Source: Chloroflexota bacterium
Lineage (GTDB): Bacteria > Chloroflexota > Dehalococcoidia > FW602-bin16
NCBI GenBank assembly: GCA_004297765.1
Contig: SCTZ01000058.1
Coordinates: 1 to 44,311 of the forward strand
DNA length: 44,311 nucleotides
Reading direction: 5' to 3'
Under the pieces are notes generated by a model that was given only the letters and a program-made list of their open reading frames with translations, had not been told where the DNA came from and did not search any database. Position numbers and translations under genes: made by a program. Of the stretch, positions 1-7,953 are shown piece by piece (position 1 is the stretch's first letter; each line of letters starts with the position of its first letter).

Positions 1-26
1 CTAGAAGCCGGCTGAGCACGGCACCC

Positions 27-50
27 AGCCCCCTTCGAGGGGGCTTCGTT
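27..50 (+). terminator. GC-rich hairpin, possible terminator of a gene left of the window
   Basis: AGCCCCC (27-33) pairs with GGGGGCT (39-45) around a short TTCGA loop and is followed by the T-containing tract TTCGTT. The U-tract is imperfect. It probably ends transcription from an upstream gene outside the window; it could also be one of two tandem hairpins isolating the rib operon. Confidence 0.4.
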
Positions 51-117
51 GGATTAGCCCGGCGGCTTCAGCCCCGGGCGGTCGCAGTATGGCGTGACGC
101 GCCGGAGAACGCATAAA

Positions 118-145
118 CCCGGCCCTTAGGCCGGGCCCCACTTTT
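118..145 (+). terminator. second hairpin upstream of the rib operon
   Basis: CCCGGCC (118-124) and GGCCGGG (129-135) form a perfect 7-bp stem with a four-base loop. A short TTTT lies at 142-145. It sits just before the putative rib promoter, so it likely helps separate the rib operon from upstream transcription. It is a weak terminator by its U-tract. Confidence 0.4.
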
Positions 146-170
146 CAACAGGAGCGCTATCGGTTATAAT
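142..170 (+). promoter_or_regulatory. putative sigma70-type promoter of the rib operon
   Basis: A perfect -10 hexamer TATAAT lies at 165-170. A poor -35 (TTTTCA, 142-147) is 17 bases upstream. Transcription would start near 177, just before the FMN aptamer at 186, which is the expected arrangement. The -10 is seen directly; the -35 assignment is weak. Confidence 0.45.
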
Positions 171-185
171 CCAAGACGCAGCGTT

Positions 186-316
186 GTGGTCCTTCAGGGC
201 AAGGTGAGGCGCAAGCCAATTCCTGATCGGCGGTGATGTAGCCCGCAAGCTCCGACCGGAGCAGATCTGGTGTAAACCCAGAGCCGACGGTAAAGTCCGG
301 ATGAGAGAAGGTCCTA
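186..316 (+). ncRNA. FMN riboswitch (RFN element) controlling the rib operon
   Basis: The conserved core blocks of the FMN aptamer are present in order: CTTCAGGGCAAGGTG near 192, GATGTAGCCCGCAAGC near 234, GTAAACCCAGAGCCGACGG near 272 and AAAGTCCGGATGAGAGAAGG near 292. CCTTC (191-195) pairs with GAAGG (307-311) to form the closing P1 stem. Family knowledge: FMN binding stabilises P1 and switches off riboflavin genes. Here the 3' side of P1 runs into AGGTCCTAG (309-317), which can pair instead with CTAGACCT (338-345), the left arm of the terminator. This gives a classic antiterminator/terminator choice upstream of ribD. Confidence 0.93.
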
Positions 317-339
317 GACACTCTCGATCTTTGCTGCCT

Positions 340-373
340 AGACCTGAAGGCCGTGTGCCTTTGGGTCTTTTTT
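340..373 (+). terminator. Rho-independent terminator of the FMN riboswitch expression platform
   Basis: AGACCTGAAGGC (340-351) pairs with GCCTTTGGGTCT (357-368) over 12 positions including two G-U pairs, with a five-base loop, and is followed by six T residues (368-373). It lies between the aptamer and ribD. Bases 338-345 are shared with the antiterminator, so FMN-bound RNA should terminate here. Confidence 0.87.
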
Positions 374-394
374 ATTGGCTTGCTGGAGGGGTGG

Positions 395-1513
395 ATGCCC
401 GCGGACTATATGGGTCAAGCGCTCGAGTTGGCTAGAGACGCGCTGGGGCGGACGAGCCCGAATCCCGCTGTCGGGGCCGTGCTGGTGCGCGAGGGTGAGG
501 TGGTCGGTCGCGGCCGGACCCAGCAAGCGGGTTCCTGGCATGCGGAGGTCATGGCCCTGCGCGATGCCGGTGAGAAGGTGCGTGGGGCTACCCTGTACGT
601 CACGCTCGAGCCGTGCTCGCACTATGGCCGCACTCCGCCCTGCACGCGGGCCATCATTGCCGCGGGGGTGGCCGAGGTGCACGTGGCCGTGCTGGACCCC
701 AATCCACGCGTGAACGGCGCCGGGCGCCGCGAGCTGGAAGAGGCCGGAATACGCACGGTTGTGGGGGAGCGTGCCGACGAGGCCCAGCAGGTCATCGAGG
801 CTTTCGCCAGGCACATCACCACGGGTTTGCCGTACGTCACAGTCAAGTACGCCATGAGTCTGGATGGGAAGATCGCCACCAGTACCGGCGACTCGAAGTG
901 GATCAGCGGCGAGGAGTCGCGTCGGCTGGTGCACAATCTGCGCGACGAGATCGACGCCATCATCGTCGGCGTTGGAACCGCGTTGGCCGACGATCCGGAG
1001 CTGACCGTGCGACACAGCGATAAAAAGAGCCCGCGTCCCTCTCCCCCACTCCGTGTGGTGGTCGATAGCCGGGGCAGAATCGCGCTCGGCGCCAAGCTGC
1101 TGAGTGGTGCGGCGCCGACGCTGATCGCCACGACCGCGGCCATGTCCGCGGAACTGCGCCGCCAGATCGAGGCAAGAGGGGCAGAGGTGCTCGTTCTGCC
1201 AGGGGGTTCCGACGGCGTCGATCTGCGTGCTCTCATGCGGACCCTCGGGGCCCGTGGCGTCGTCTCGGCTCTGGTCGAGGGCGGCTCTACGCTGCTGGGC
1301 TCCTTCTTCGATCATGGGTTGGTCGATAAGGTCTGGACCTTCGTCGCACCACTCGTCATCGGCGGTCGCGACGCGCTCAGCCCTATCGCGGGCGCCGGAT
1401 CGCTCAGTGTGGCGCATGCCCTGCGTCTGGAGCGGACCGCAGCGCGCGTGGTGGGAGGAGACACTTTCATAACCGGCTATATCGTGCGAGGACAACCATG
1501 TTCACAGGAATAG
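395..1513 (+). CDS. ribD: RibD, bifunctional riboflavin deaminase/reductase
   Basis: Carries out the second and third steps from GTP to riboflavin: deamination of the diaminopyrimidine and NADPH-dependent reduction of its ribose. Residues 1-140 are the cytidine-deaminase-like domain, with zinc ligands H49, C74 and C83 and catalytic E51 (HAE; PC...GRTPPC). Residues 147-372 are the RibD_C reductase, starting YVTVKYAMSLDGKIA with the conserved KWISG segment. A longer frame opens at GTG 353, but that codon lies in the terminator loop. GGAGGG (385-390) points to ATG 395 (MPADYMGQ), giving 372 aa, normal for the family. First gene of the operon; its end overlaps ribE by 16 bases, suggesting translational coupling. 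Confidence 0.95.
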   Translation: MPADYMGQALELARDALGRTSPNPAVGAVLVREGEVVGRGRTQQAGSWHAEVMALRDAGEKVRGATLYVTLEPCSHYGRTPPCTRAIIAAGVAEVHVAVLDPNPRVNGAGRRELEEAGIRTVVGERADEAQQVIEAFARHITTGLPYVTVKYAMSLDGKIATSTGDSKWISGEESRRLVHNLRDEIDAIIVGVGTALADDPELTVRHSDKKSPRPSPPLRVVVDSRGRIALGAKLLSGAAPTLIATTAAMSAELRRQIEARGAEVLVLPGGSDGVDLRALMRTLGARGVVSALVEGGSTLLGSFFDHGLVDKVWTFVAPLVIGGRDALSPIAGAGSLSVAHALRLERTAARVVGGDTFITGYIVRGQPCSQE

Positions 1514-2139
1514 TGGAGGAGGTCGGCACCGTCGTCAGCGCTCGATCGGATGAGCTGGTCGTGCGGGCCAGCACCGTTCTGGAGGGCACCCGCCTGGGGG
1601 ACAGCATCGCGGTGAACGGGGTGTGTCTGACGGTGGTGACCTTCGCCGCCGGCGCGCCGGGCTGGTTTGCTGTGGGATTGATGGAGGAGACCCTGCGCCG
1701 CAGCAACCTGGGGGAACTGCGTCCGGGTGATCGGGTCAATCTGGAGCGAGCCATGGCGCTCGGTGGGCGTATGGGGGGACATCTTGTTCAGGGGCATATC
1801 GACGGCGTCGGCCGCGTGCTGTCGCACACTCGAGAGCGCGAGGCGTTGCGCATCCGCTTCTCGGCTCCAGCCGAGATCATGCGCTATATCGTCGAGAAGG
1901 GCTTCATCGCCGTGGACGGTGCCAGCCTGACCGTGGCAGAGGTGGATCAATCCAGCTTTGCCGTGTCGCTGGTCAATTTCACGCAGCAGCACATCACGCT
2001 GCCTGAGAAGCGTCCGGGCAGCACCGTCAATCTGGAGGCAGACATCATCGGCAAGTACGTGGAGCGCCTGCTGGGCGCACGAGGGGGGCAGGGTAAGGTA
2101 ACTCTGGAGTTTCTGGCAGAGCACGGTTTCGGGTCGTAG
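1498..2139 (+). CDS. ribE: Riboflavin synthase alpha chain
   Basis: Dismutates two molecules of 6,7-dimethyl-8-ribityllumazine to riboflavin and the diaminopyrimidine. The 213-aa protein has the family start MFTGIVEEVGTV and two tandem lumazine-binding repeats: one in about residues 1-95, with SIAVNGVCLTVV, and one in about 97-200, with GFIAVDGASLTVAEV. The size is typical (about 200-220 aa). It starts inside the end of ribD and is followed by a 58-base gap before ribBA. A TACAAT at 2173-2178 in that gap could be an internal -10, but I see no matching -35. Confidence 0.95.
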   Translation: MFTGIVEEVGTVVSARSDELVVRASTVLEGTRLGDSIAVNGVCLTVVTFAAGAPGWFAVGLMEETLRRSNLGELRPGDRVNLERAMALGGRMGGHLVQGHIDGVGRVLSHTREREALRIRFSAPAEIMRYIVEKGFIAVDGASLTVAEVDQSSFAVSLVNFTQQHITLPEKRPGSTVNLEADIIGKYVERLLGARGGQGKVTLEFLAEHGFGS

Positions 2140-2197
2140 GGACGCCGGTCGGGGAAGACCGCGGCCGGCTTGTACAATAGGGAAAGGAGGCGGTGGT

Positions 2198-3448
2198 ATG
2201 CCACTCGCAACAATAGAGGAGGCCATCGAGGATTTTCGCGAAGGCAAGTTCATCATCGTCGTGGATGATGAGGATCGGGAGAACGAGGGAGACCTCACTA
2301 TCGCGGCGGAGAAGGTCACATCAGAGTCCATAAACTTTATGGCTAAGCACGGGCGTGGACTGATCTGTGTTCCGCTGACCGGACGTCGTCTGGACGACCT
2401 GGGCATCCCGATGATGGTGACCAACAACACCTCCACGTTTGGCACGGCCTTCACGGTTTCCGTCGAGGCCAAGAACGGCGTCACCACCGGCATCTCCGCG
2501 GCCGATCGGGCCGCGACCGTGCGGGCCCTGGTCGACCCGAAGACCCGGCCCGAGGATATCGCCATGCCGGGACACATGTTCCCGCTGCGCGCACGCGATG
2601 GTGGTGTGCTGGTGCGCGCCGGACAGACTGAGGCCGCCGTCGATCTCGCGCGGCTAGCGGGTCTGTTTCCTGCCGGCGTGATATGCGAGATCATGAGCGA
2701 TGATGGCACCATGTCGCGCATGCCGCGGCTGGAGGTGTTCGCCCAGGAGCACGGACTCAAGATCGTCAGCGTGGCGCAACTGATCGAGTATCGGCATCGT
2801 CACGAGCGGCTGATCACACGCGTCGCTGATGCCCGGCTGCCAACCACGTCCGGCGAGTTCACCGTCGTGGCTTACAGGAGCGCGGTGGACACCGATGAGC
2901 ACGTGGCCCTGGTCAAAGGTGACCTGGGTGATCTGGCGCGGGCCGAGAGGCCGGTCCTCGTGCGCGTGCACAGCCAGTGCCTCACCGGCGACGTGTTCGG
3001 CAGTTGTCGCTGCGACTGTGGTGAGCAACTGCGCATGGCCATGGAGATGATCGAGTCGGAGGGCTGTGGCGTGATCGTCTACATGCGGCAGGAGGGGCGC
3101 GGCATCGGGCTGCACAACAAACTCAAGGCCTATGCGCTTCAGGATCAGGGTGCCGACACCGTGGAGGCCAACCAGATGCTGGGGTTCCCCGCGGACATGC
3201 GGAGCTATGGCATCGGGGCGCAGATCCTGGCCGACCTGGGACTGCGTCGCATCCGATTGCTGACGAACAATCCCTCCAAGCGCGTCGGGCTGGAGAGCTA
3301 TGGGCTGACCGTCGTGGAACGCGTGGCCCTGGTGGCGCCGCCCCATCCCGAGAACGAGCATTATCTGGAAACCAAGCGCGTCAAGCTGGGACATCTTTTT
3401 GAGGCGGGAAAAACCAGTCCGGCCGGGACAGGCACACCGCGGTCGTGA
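2198..3448 (+). CDS. ribBA: RibBA, fused DHBP synthase / GTP cyclohydrolase II
   Basis: Makes both early riboflavin precursors: 3,4-dihydroxy-2-butanone 4-phosphate from ribulose 5-phosphate, and the diaminopyrimidine from GTP. Residues 1-200 are the RibB domain, with the acidic loop DDEDRENEGD. Residues 205-400 are the RibA domain: zinc cysteines in SQCLTGDVFGSCRCDCGEQL, the RQEGRGIGLHNK active-site segment, and LTNNPSK near the end. Length 416 aa is normal for fused RibBA. The start is preceded by a strong AAAGGAGG. The short C-terminal tail after residue 400 is not conserved. Confidence 0.95.
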   Translation: MPLATIEEAIEDFREGKFIIVVDDEDRENEGDLTIAAEKVTSESINFMAKHGRGLICVPLTGRRLDDLGIPMMVTNNTSTFGTAFTVSVEAKNGVTTGISAADRAATVRALVDPKTRPEDIAMPGHMFPLRARDGGVLVRAGQTEAAVDLARLAGLFPAGVICEIMSDDGTMSRMPRLEVFAQEHGLKIVSVAQLIEYRHRHERLITRVADARLPTTSGEFTVVAYRSAVDTDEHVALVKGDLGDLARAERPVLVRVHSQCLTGDVFGSCRCDCGEQLRMAMEMIESEGCGVIVYMRQEGRGIGLHNKLKAYALQDQGADTVEANQMLGFPADMRSYGIGAQILADLGLRRIRLLTNNPSKRVGLESYGLTVVERVALVAPPHPENEHYLETKRVKLGHLFEAGKTSPAGTGTPRS

Positions 3449-3458
3449 GGAGGAATAG

Positions 3459-3941
3459 GTGAGCAAGACCTACGAAGGCAAGCTGATTGGCGAGGGACTA
3501 AGCTTCGGCGTGGTCGTCTCTCGCTTCAACGAGTTCATCAGCAGCAAGCTATTAAGCGGTACCAAGGATGCGCTGGTGCGCCATGGCGTCAGGGACCAGG
3601 ACGTGGAGGTTGCCTGGGTTCCGGGTGCCTTCGAGATACCGACCGTGGCCAAGCGCATGGCGCTGACCGGGCGCTACTCGGCGGTCATCTGCCTGGGAGC
3701 CGTGATTCGCGGTGCGACGCCTCACTTCGACTACGTGGCTGCCGAAGTGACCAAGGGCATCGCCCACGTGTCGCTGGACACGGGCATCCCGGTCATGTTC
3801 GGCGTGATCACGGCCGACAACATCGAGCAAGCCATCGAGCGTGCTGGCACGAAGGTCGGGAACAAGGGCTTTGACGCGGCCGTGGGAGCTATCGAGATGG
3901 CCAATCTGTTGCGTGAGATTTCACACCACGAGGAAGTCTAG
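3459..3941 (+). CDS. ribH: 6,7-dimethyl-8-ribityllumazine synthase
   Basis: Condenses the RibA- and RibB-derived intermediates into the lumazine substrate of riboflavin synthase; the family forms pentamers or 60-mer shells. The 160-aa protein has PGAFEIP, the [14 protein letters not shown] segment with the conserved catalytic histidine, and [12 protein letters not shown] near the end. It starts at GTG 3459, nine bases after AGGAGG, and lies 10 bases behind ribBA. This is the last biosynthetic gene of the operon; a GNAT gene follows after three bases. Confidence 0.95.
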   Translation: MSKTYEGKLIGEGLSFGVVVSRFNEFISSKLLSGTKDALVRHGVRDQDVEVAWVPGAFEIPTVAKRMALTGRYSAVICLGAVIRGATPHFDYVAAEVTKGIAHVSLDTGIPVMFGVITADNIEQAIERAGTKVGNKGFDAAVGAIEMANLLREISHHEEV

Positions 3942-3944
3942 ACC

Positions 3945-4946
3945 ATGAGCAAGGCCCTGGGTCTGGAGGCGGGTGACCGCCCCGGACCCCTGCGGCGCCT
4001 GGATGTTTGGCGTGACCTGGACCAGGTTGCGCGACTGTTGAACGTCGTCTTTGGAGACGAGGCCGCGGCTATGGGACGGAGCGTCTCGCGGGAGTTCGAT
4101 CTCCTGCGCTTCGCGGCGCCCGTGGCTTCGTTACACGCGCTCTTCTCCGATGGCTTCGCCGGTGTGTTCGGCGGCTTTGTCTGGGAGGAGAACGGGCGCA
4201 TCGTCGGGAACGTCAGCGTTGGCAAGGTCGACAAGTCGGGTCAGCGCTGGATGATCGCCAATGTAGCCGTGCACCCCAGCTACCGGCGAAGAGGCATTGC
4301 CCGCCAGTTGACGCAGACCGCCGTTGACGAGGCGGTCCGTCGCGGCGCACGGGCGGTCGTGCTCGACGTGCGTGCCGACAACGAGCCTGCTCGCACCCTC
4401 TATCTGAGCATGGGCTTTCAGTTTCTCGACTGCAAAGCGCGCTTTAGGCTGGCGCACGCCCTGCGGCGCGATTGGTCGGTCCAGCCGGGGTATGAGATAT
4501 GCCAGCTACCTCCGTACGATCGGAGTCGGATCCTCCCGCTGGTCCTGGCGGCCACTCCGCAGACCGTTCAGAAGCTTCTGCCGATCCGAACGCGTGACTA
4601 TGCCGTGTCCTGGTGGCGCGGTATTGGCACCAGCTTTGTCCACAGCTTGTGCGGCGAGACCGAGCGTATCTTCGGTGTGCAGCGAGGCGGCGAGCTCGTA
4701 GGGATCGCCGAGATCGTGGTCCGCAAGTGGAGCTCTCTCCATCGGTTTTCCATGCTGACCCATCCCGACCACGCGGCTCATGTCTCCAACACCCTGGTAG
4801 GGCGCTCTCTGGCCGGTCTGCAGCACTACGCGCCCCGCCCGGTGGTGGCCGAGATCCGCTCCGGCCGCCAGGCCGAAGCCGAGGCCCTGCGCGCCTACGG
4901 CTTCACCGAGCTGGAGACGCTGGAGACGTTGGTGTATTGGCCGTAG
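3945..4946 (+). CDS. GNAT-family N-acetyltransferase at the end of the rib operon
   Basis: A 333-aa protein with one clear GNAT domain in about residues 60-165. The acetyl-CoA-binding motif A is visible as WMIANVAVHPSYRRRGIARQL (RRRGIA being the Q/RxxGxG/A signature), followed by VRADNEPARTLYLSMGFQF. Residues 190-333 may be a second, degenerate GNAT-like half, which would fit the length; I cannot prove this. Three bases separate it from ribH, so it should be co-transcribed and under the FMN riboswitch. The substrate is unknown. It converges with korC, with only six bases between the stop codons. Confidence 0.8.
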   Translation: MSKALGLEAGDRPGPLRRLDVWRDLDQVARLLNVVFGDEAAAMGRSVSREFDLLRFAAPVASLHALFSDGFAGVFGGFVWEENGRIVGNVSVGKVDKSGQRWMIANVAVHPSYRRRGIARQLTQTAVDEAVRRGARAVVLDVRADNEPARTLYLSMGFQFLDCKARFRLAHALRRDWSVQPGYEICQLPPYDRSRILPLVLAATPQTVQKLLPIRTRDYAVSWWRGIGTSFVHSLCGETERIFGVQRGGELVGIAEIVVRKWSSLHRFSMLTHPDHAAHVSNTLVGRSLAGLQHYAPRPVVAEIRSGRQAEAEALRAYGFTELETLETLVYWP

Positions 4947-4952
4947 GGACTG

Positions 4953-5495
4953 CTAACTGGCCTTGAGCCTCTCCGCTTCCCGCAGTCCGGCCAGCACGGC
5001 GGCGCGGTTGCGCTCCTTGGTGCCTTTGGGCGCCCTGGCCTCCACCGCTTGCACGATCGCCTCGCGAGAAACCACCCCGGTCAGGCCGGCAATGATGCCC
5101 AGCGCTACTATGCTGGCGGACGTGTCGTTGCCCGTGGTGTCTCTGGAGAGCGACGAGATCGGTACTACGTAGCCATGCTTGACGTCGCTGGGCAACTCGA
5201 CCGAAGAATCGACGATAAGCGTGCCGTCTTCGTCCAGATCCTGGGCGTGCTTGACGAAGGCGGATTCGCTCATCGCCAGCAGAACATCGGCATGCAGCAC
5301 CTTGGGGTAGTCAATATCGTCGTCGGCGATGATGACGTCGGAGGCGCTGGCCCCGCCGCGGGTCGCCGAGCCGTAGGACTGAGTTTGCGCGACGTTCTTG
5401 CCGTCTCTGATGGCTGCCTCGGCGAGCACTATGCCCGCCAGAACGATCCCCTGTCCGCCAACGCCGGCCAACTTGATTTCAGTGCGTCCGTTCAT
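4953..5495 (-). CDS. korC: 2-oxoacid:ferredoxin oxidoreductase, gamma subunit
   Basis: The gamma subunit of the thiamine-dependent 2-oxoacid:ferredoxin oxidoreductases, which oxidise a 2-oxoacid plus CoA to acyl-CoA and CO2 and reduce ferredoxin. The 180-aa protein begins with the Rossmann-like KLAGVGGQGIVLAG and contains the family segment QTQSYGSATRGGASASDVII. It starts two bases after the korB stop and has its own GGAGG. Whether the substrate is 2-oxoglutarate (Kor) or a branched-chain oxoacid (Vor) cannot be settled from sequence alone; the subunit arrangement favours Kor. Confidence 0.9.
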   Translation of the reverse strand: MNGRTEIKLAGVGGQGIVLAGIVLAEAAIRDGKNVAQTQSYGSATRGGASASDVIIADDDIDYPKVLHADVLLAMSESAFVKHAQDLDEDGTLIVDSSVELPSDVKHGYVVPISSLSRDTTGNDTSASIVALGIIAGLTGVVSREAIVQAVEARAPKGTKERNRAAVLAGLREAERLKAS

Positions 5496-5497
5496 GC

Positions 5498-6349
5498 CTA
5501 TCGTCCTCCCTCCGCGGCGGAAAGCATCAATTGGCGGTACCGCTCCACGTATCCTGCGCGGTCTCGGTCTATCAGCACTCCTCTGGTTATCTTGCCGCTC
5601 TTGTCTGAAGCCCCGCCGGCTGTGACCGGAACCGTTTCGTCGCGCTGCCTTTTCAGCATCTCAACAGGCGAAGGCGCGCCGTTGAATCGACCAAAGTGGG
5701 TGGGACACTGGCTCACCACCTCGATGACGGAGAAACCCTTCCTCTGGAAGGCTTGCTCCATCAGCTTGTGCAGCGCGACCACGTGGTAGGTCGTTCCGCG
5801 CGCCACGAAGTTCGCTCCCGCGGCCGCGGCGAGCTCGGCGATATCGATAGGATCGTCCAGGTTGCCGTTGATCGAGGTCGTAGTCTTAGCAGCCAGCGGG
5901 GTCGACGGGGAGCACTGCCCGCCTGTCATGCCGTAGATCGAGTTGTTCACGACGATGGCGATCAGATCCATATTGCGCCTGGCGGCGTGCAGAAAGTGAT
6001 TGCCACCTATGCCCACCGCATCGCCGTCGCCCATGACCACGACCACGGTCATGCCCGGCTGGGCTAGCTTCAGACCGGTGGCAAAGGCCAGAGCACGTCC
6101 ATGGGTCGTGTGCATCGCGGGCAGGTCGGCGTAGACCGGCATGCGTCCGGTGCAACCGATTCCCGAGACCATGGCTACTTCGTCTTTTGAGAGCCCAAGC
6201 CCGTCGATCGTGCGCAATATGGTGCCAAAAACCGTTCCGATACCACATCCGGGACACCAAACCGTGGGGAACCGTTTGCCGGGCCGCAGGTAGCTCTGAA
6301 CTGGGGCTGCCGCGGTGATGGTCTTTTCCGCCGTCAGTTGGCTCAACAT
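5498..6349 (-). CDS. korB: 2-oxoacid:ferredoxin oxidoreductase, beta subunit (TPP-binding)
   Basis: The thiamine diphosphate-binding subunit. About 283 aa starting MLSQLTAEKTI at ATG 6349. FPTVWCPGCGIGT gives the conserved CPGC segment, and GDGDAVGIGGNHFLHAARRN plus NNSIYGMTGGQ form the Mg/TPP motif. A longer upstream frame exists but is non-homologous; ATG 6349 is supported by a GGAGGTGATC Shine-Dalgarno inside the end of korDA. Its start overlaps the 3' end of korDA by seven bases, so the subunits are probably translationally coupled. Confidence 0.92.
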   Translation of the reverse strand: MLSQLTAEKTITAAAPVQSYLRPGKRFPTVWCPGCGIGTVFGTILRTIDGLGLSKDEVAMVSGIGCTGRMPVYADLPAMHTTHGRALAFATGLKLAQPGMTVVVVMGDGDAVGIGGNHFLHAARRNMDLIAIVVNNSIYGMTGGQCSPSTPLAAKTTTSINGNLDDPIDIAELAAAAGANFVARGTTYHVVALHKLMEQAFQRKGFSVIEVVSQCPTHFGRFNGAPSPVEMLKRQRDETVPVTAGGASDKSGKITRGVLIDRDRAGYVERYRQLMLSAAEGGR

Positions 6350-7722
6350 ACCTGCTTGATCACCTCCACGATCTGCTCGGGGGAGATTGGCACTCCATCC
6401 ACGCGGTTGACGCCGATAACCTCGGATCGAGAGCCAATCACCCGCTCGACTTCGAGTCTGAGTTGTCCCTGGTTCATCTCGGGCACTATCACGGCTCTGG
6501 CGCGGCTGCACAGTTGAGTGACCTGGTGCGCCGGGAAGGGCCAGAGTGTTAGAAGCTTGAGCGAGCCAGCCTTATAGCCAACCTGACGTGTGGCATGGAC
6601 GGCATGGCGAGCTGCCCTCGCGCTGATGCCATAGGAAAGCACCACCACGTCGGCATCTGCCGTCTGGTCTTCCTCGACCAGCGCGATCTCGTCGACATGC
6701 CCATCGATCTTCCGCTTCAGGCGCTCCATCAAAGGTCCGACCTCGTCCGGCCGTTCAGTCGAGAATCCGGCCGTGTCGTGGTGCAAGCCGGTGATGTGGT
6801 AACGGGCACCTCGACCGAAGCTGACGAAGGGTGGCACATCTCCGCCCTGGGTCTCATATGGCCGGTATTTCTCACCCACGGGCGCGGCCGGTGCTGGTCG
6901 CAGGGTGGCCACGTCTGGAAGGTGGACAGTTTCGCGCATGTGGGCCACGATTTCGTCGGTGAGCAGGATAACGGGCACCCGATAGCGCTCGGCCAAAGAA
7001 AAGGCGCGCGCGGTCAGCCAGTAGGTCTCGCTGACCGACGAAGGGGCCAGCACGATGACGGGGTGATCTCCGTGCGTGCCCCAGCGCGATTGCATAACGT
7101 CGCCCTGGGCTGGTCCGGTGGAGAGTCCGGTGCTGGGCCCTGCGCGCTGCACATCGACGATCACGCACGGAACTTCGGCGGCGGACGCGTAGCCCAGGTT
7201 CTCCTGCATCAACGAGAACCCGGGACCGCTGGTGGCTGTCATGGCGCGCATGCCGCCCATGGAGGCGCCGATGACGGCCGCGATACTGGCTATCTCGTCC
7301 TCCATCTGGATGAAGACGCCCCCGAGGCTAGGAAGGCGCCGCGAGAACATCTCGGCGATCTCGCTGGCCGGAGTGATCGGATAGCCCGCGTAGAAGCGTA
7401 TGCCGGCCGCGATGGCTCCCTCGACGCAGGCCTCGTTGCCCTGCATCAGAATGGCGCCGTCGTTGCGATCAGGAGAACCCGGAGGAGTCGGCCACGACGC
7501 GACCTCAGCGTACGGGCTGGTGGATCGCCGTGCCGCTCTCGACCAAACCTTCCCGGTAGTAATAGCCAAATCAGGGCACATGAGCTCACAGAGCCCGCAA
7601 AGGTTGCAGCGCTCCGCAAAGGTTGCCTGGGGGACGCCGTCGTCAACCTGCGTAAAGACATCTTTTGGGCAGAACGAGACGCAAATGCCACAGCCCTTGC
7701 ACCACGCTTTGTTGATGATCAC
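6343..7722 (-). CDS. korA: Fused ferredoxin (delta) and alpha subunit of 2-oxoacid:ferredoxin oxidoreductase
   Basis: A 459-aa fusion. Residues 1-58 are a 2[4Fe-4S] ferredoxin domain with ligands C8-C11-C14-C18 and C39-C42-C45-C49. Residues 59-88 are a linker rich in S, P, R and A. Residues 90-459 are the alpha subunit, beginning ILMQGNEACVEGAIAAG and including RFYAGYPITPASEIAE and the ATSGPGFSLMQENLGYA region. In many organisms these are separate korD and korA genes. The start is GTG 7722 with GGGAGGTTAAGGA upstream. First gene of the three-gene kor operon, probably controlled by the upstream LysR protein. The reading frame is continuous through the junction, so this is a fusion and not two adjacent genes. 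Confidence 0.92.
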   Translation of the reverse strand: MIINKAWCKGCGICVSFCPKDVFTQVDDGVPQATFAERCNLCGLCELMCPDLAITTGKVWSRAARRSTSPYAEVASWPTPPGSPDRNDGAILMQGNEACVEGAIAAGIRFYAGYPITPASEIAEMFSRRLPSLGGVFIQMEDEIASIAAVIGASMGGMRAMTATSGPGFSLMQENLGYASAAEVPCVIVDVQRAGPSTGLSTGPAQGDVMQSRWGTHGDHPVIVLAPSSVSETYWLTARAFSLAERYRVPVILLTDEIVAHMRETVHLPDVATLRPAPAAPVGEKYRPYETQGGDVPPFVSFGRGARYHITGLHHDTAGFSTERPDEVGPLMERLKRKIDGHVDEIALVEEDQTADADVVVLSYGISARAARHAVHATRQVGYKAGSLKLLTLWPFPAHQVTQLCSRARAVIVPEMNQGQLRLEVERVIGSRSEVIGVNRVDGVPISPEQIVEVIKQVC

Positions 7723-7789
7723 GCTGTCCTTAACCTCCCGGTCTCTCGCGACAGATAGCGCAGGATCAGGGGACCCTCTTCGGAATGGC

Positions 7790-7825
7790 TCCGCACTATC
7801 CGTGTCCAGTTGGAGAGAGTGCGGA
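7790..7825 (-). repeat. inverted repeat in the kor leader
   Basis: TCCGCACT (7790-7797) and AGTGCGGA (7818-7825) are perfect 8-base complements separated by 20 bases, within the roughly 190-base leader between the putative kor promoter and the korDA start. It can form an RNA hairpin. There is no U-tract, so it is not a terminator. Function unknown. Confidence 0.45.
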
Positions 7826-7913
7826 GATACCCCCGACCCCCGGTCTGGCGACGCCGTAGGATCGCGATGATGGCCCGGGTCAGCTTCGGGCTACTGCCTG
7901 AGCCTCTGAATTC

Positions 7914-7942
7914 AGCTTAGCACCGCTCTAAATATAAGTCAA
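7914..7942 (-). promoter_or_regulatory. putative promoter of the kor operon
   Basis: Read on the minus strand: TTGACT (7942-7937), a 17-base spacer, then TAAGCT (7919-7914). The -35 is good and the -10 is weak, as expected for an activator-dependent promoter. It lies directly downstream of the candidate LysR box. Confidence 0.4.
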
Positions 7943-7953
7943 ATCGTAGAATA

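Noticed and set aside
353-394. GTG 353 as ribD start
   Set aside because: It is in the loop of the riboswitch terminator and the added residues are not conserved; ATG 395 has a Shine-Dalgarno.
338-1495. Long open frame on the minus strand across ribD (385 codons)
   Set aside because: It mirrors ribD codon structure and shows no family motif; GC-rich antisense frames are open by chance.
2150-2178. Internal promoter before ribBA
   Set aside because: TACAAT is present, but no -35 or extended -10 TGn; not enough support.
1477-2760. Minus-strand frame of 427 codons across ribE/ribBA
   Set aside because: Antisense shadow of clear rib genes, no homology seen.
6595-7758. Plus-strand frame of 387 codons opposite korDA
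   Set aside because: Antisense to a well-supported gene and no recognisable domain.
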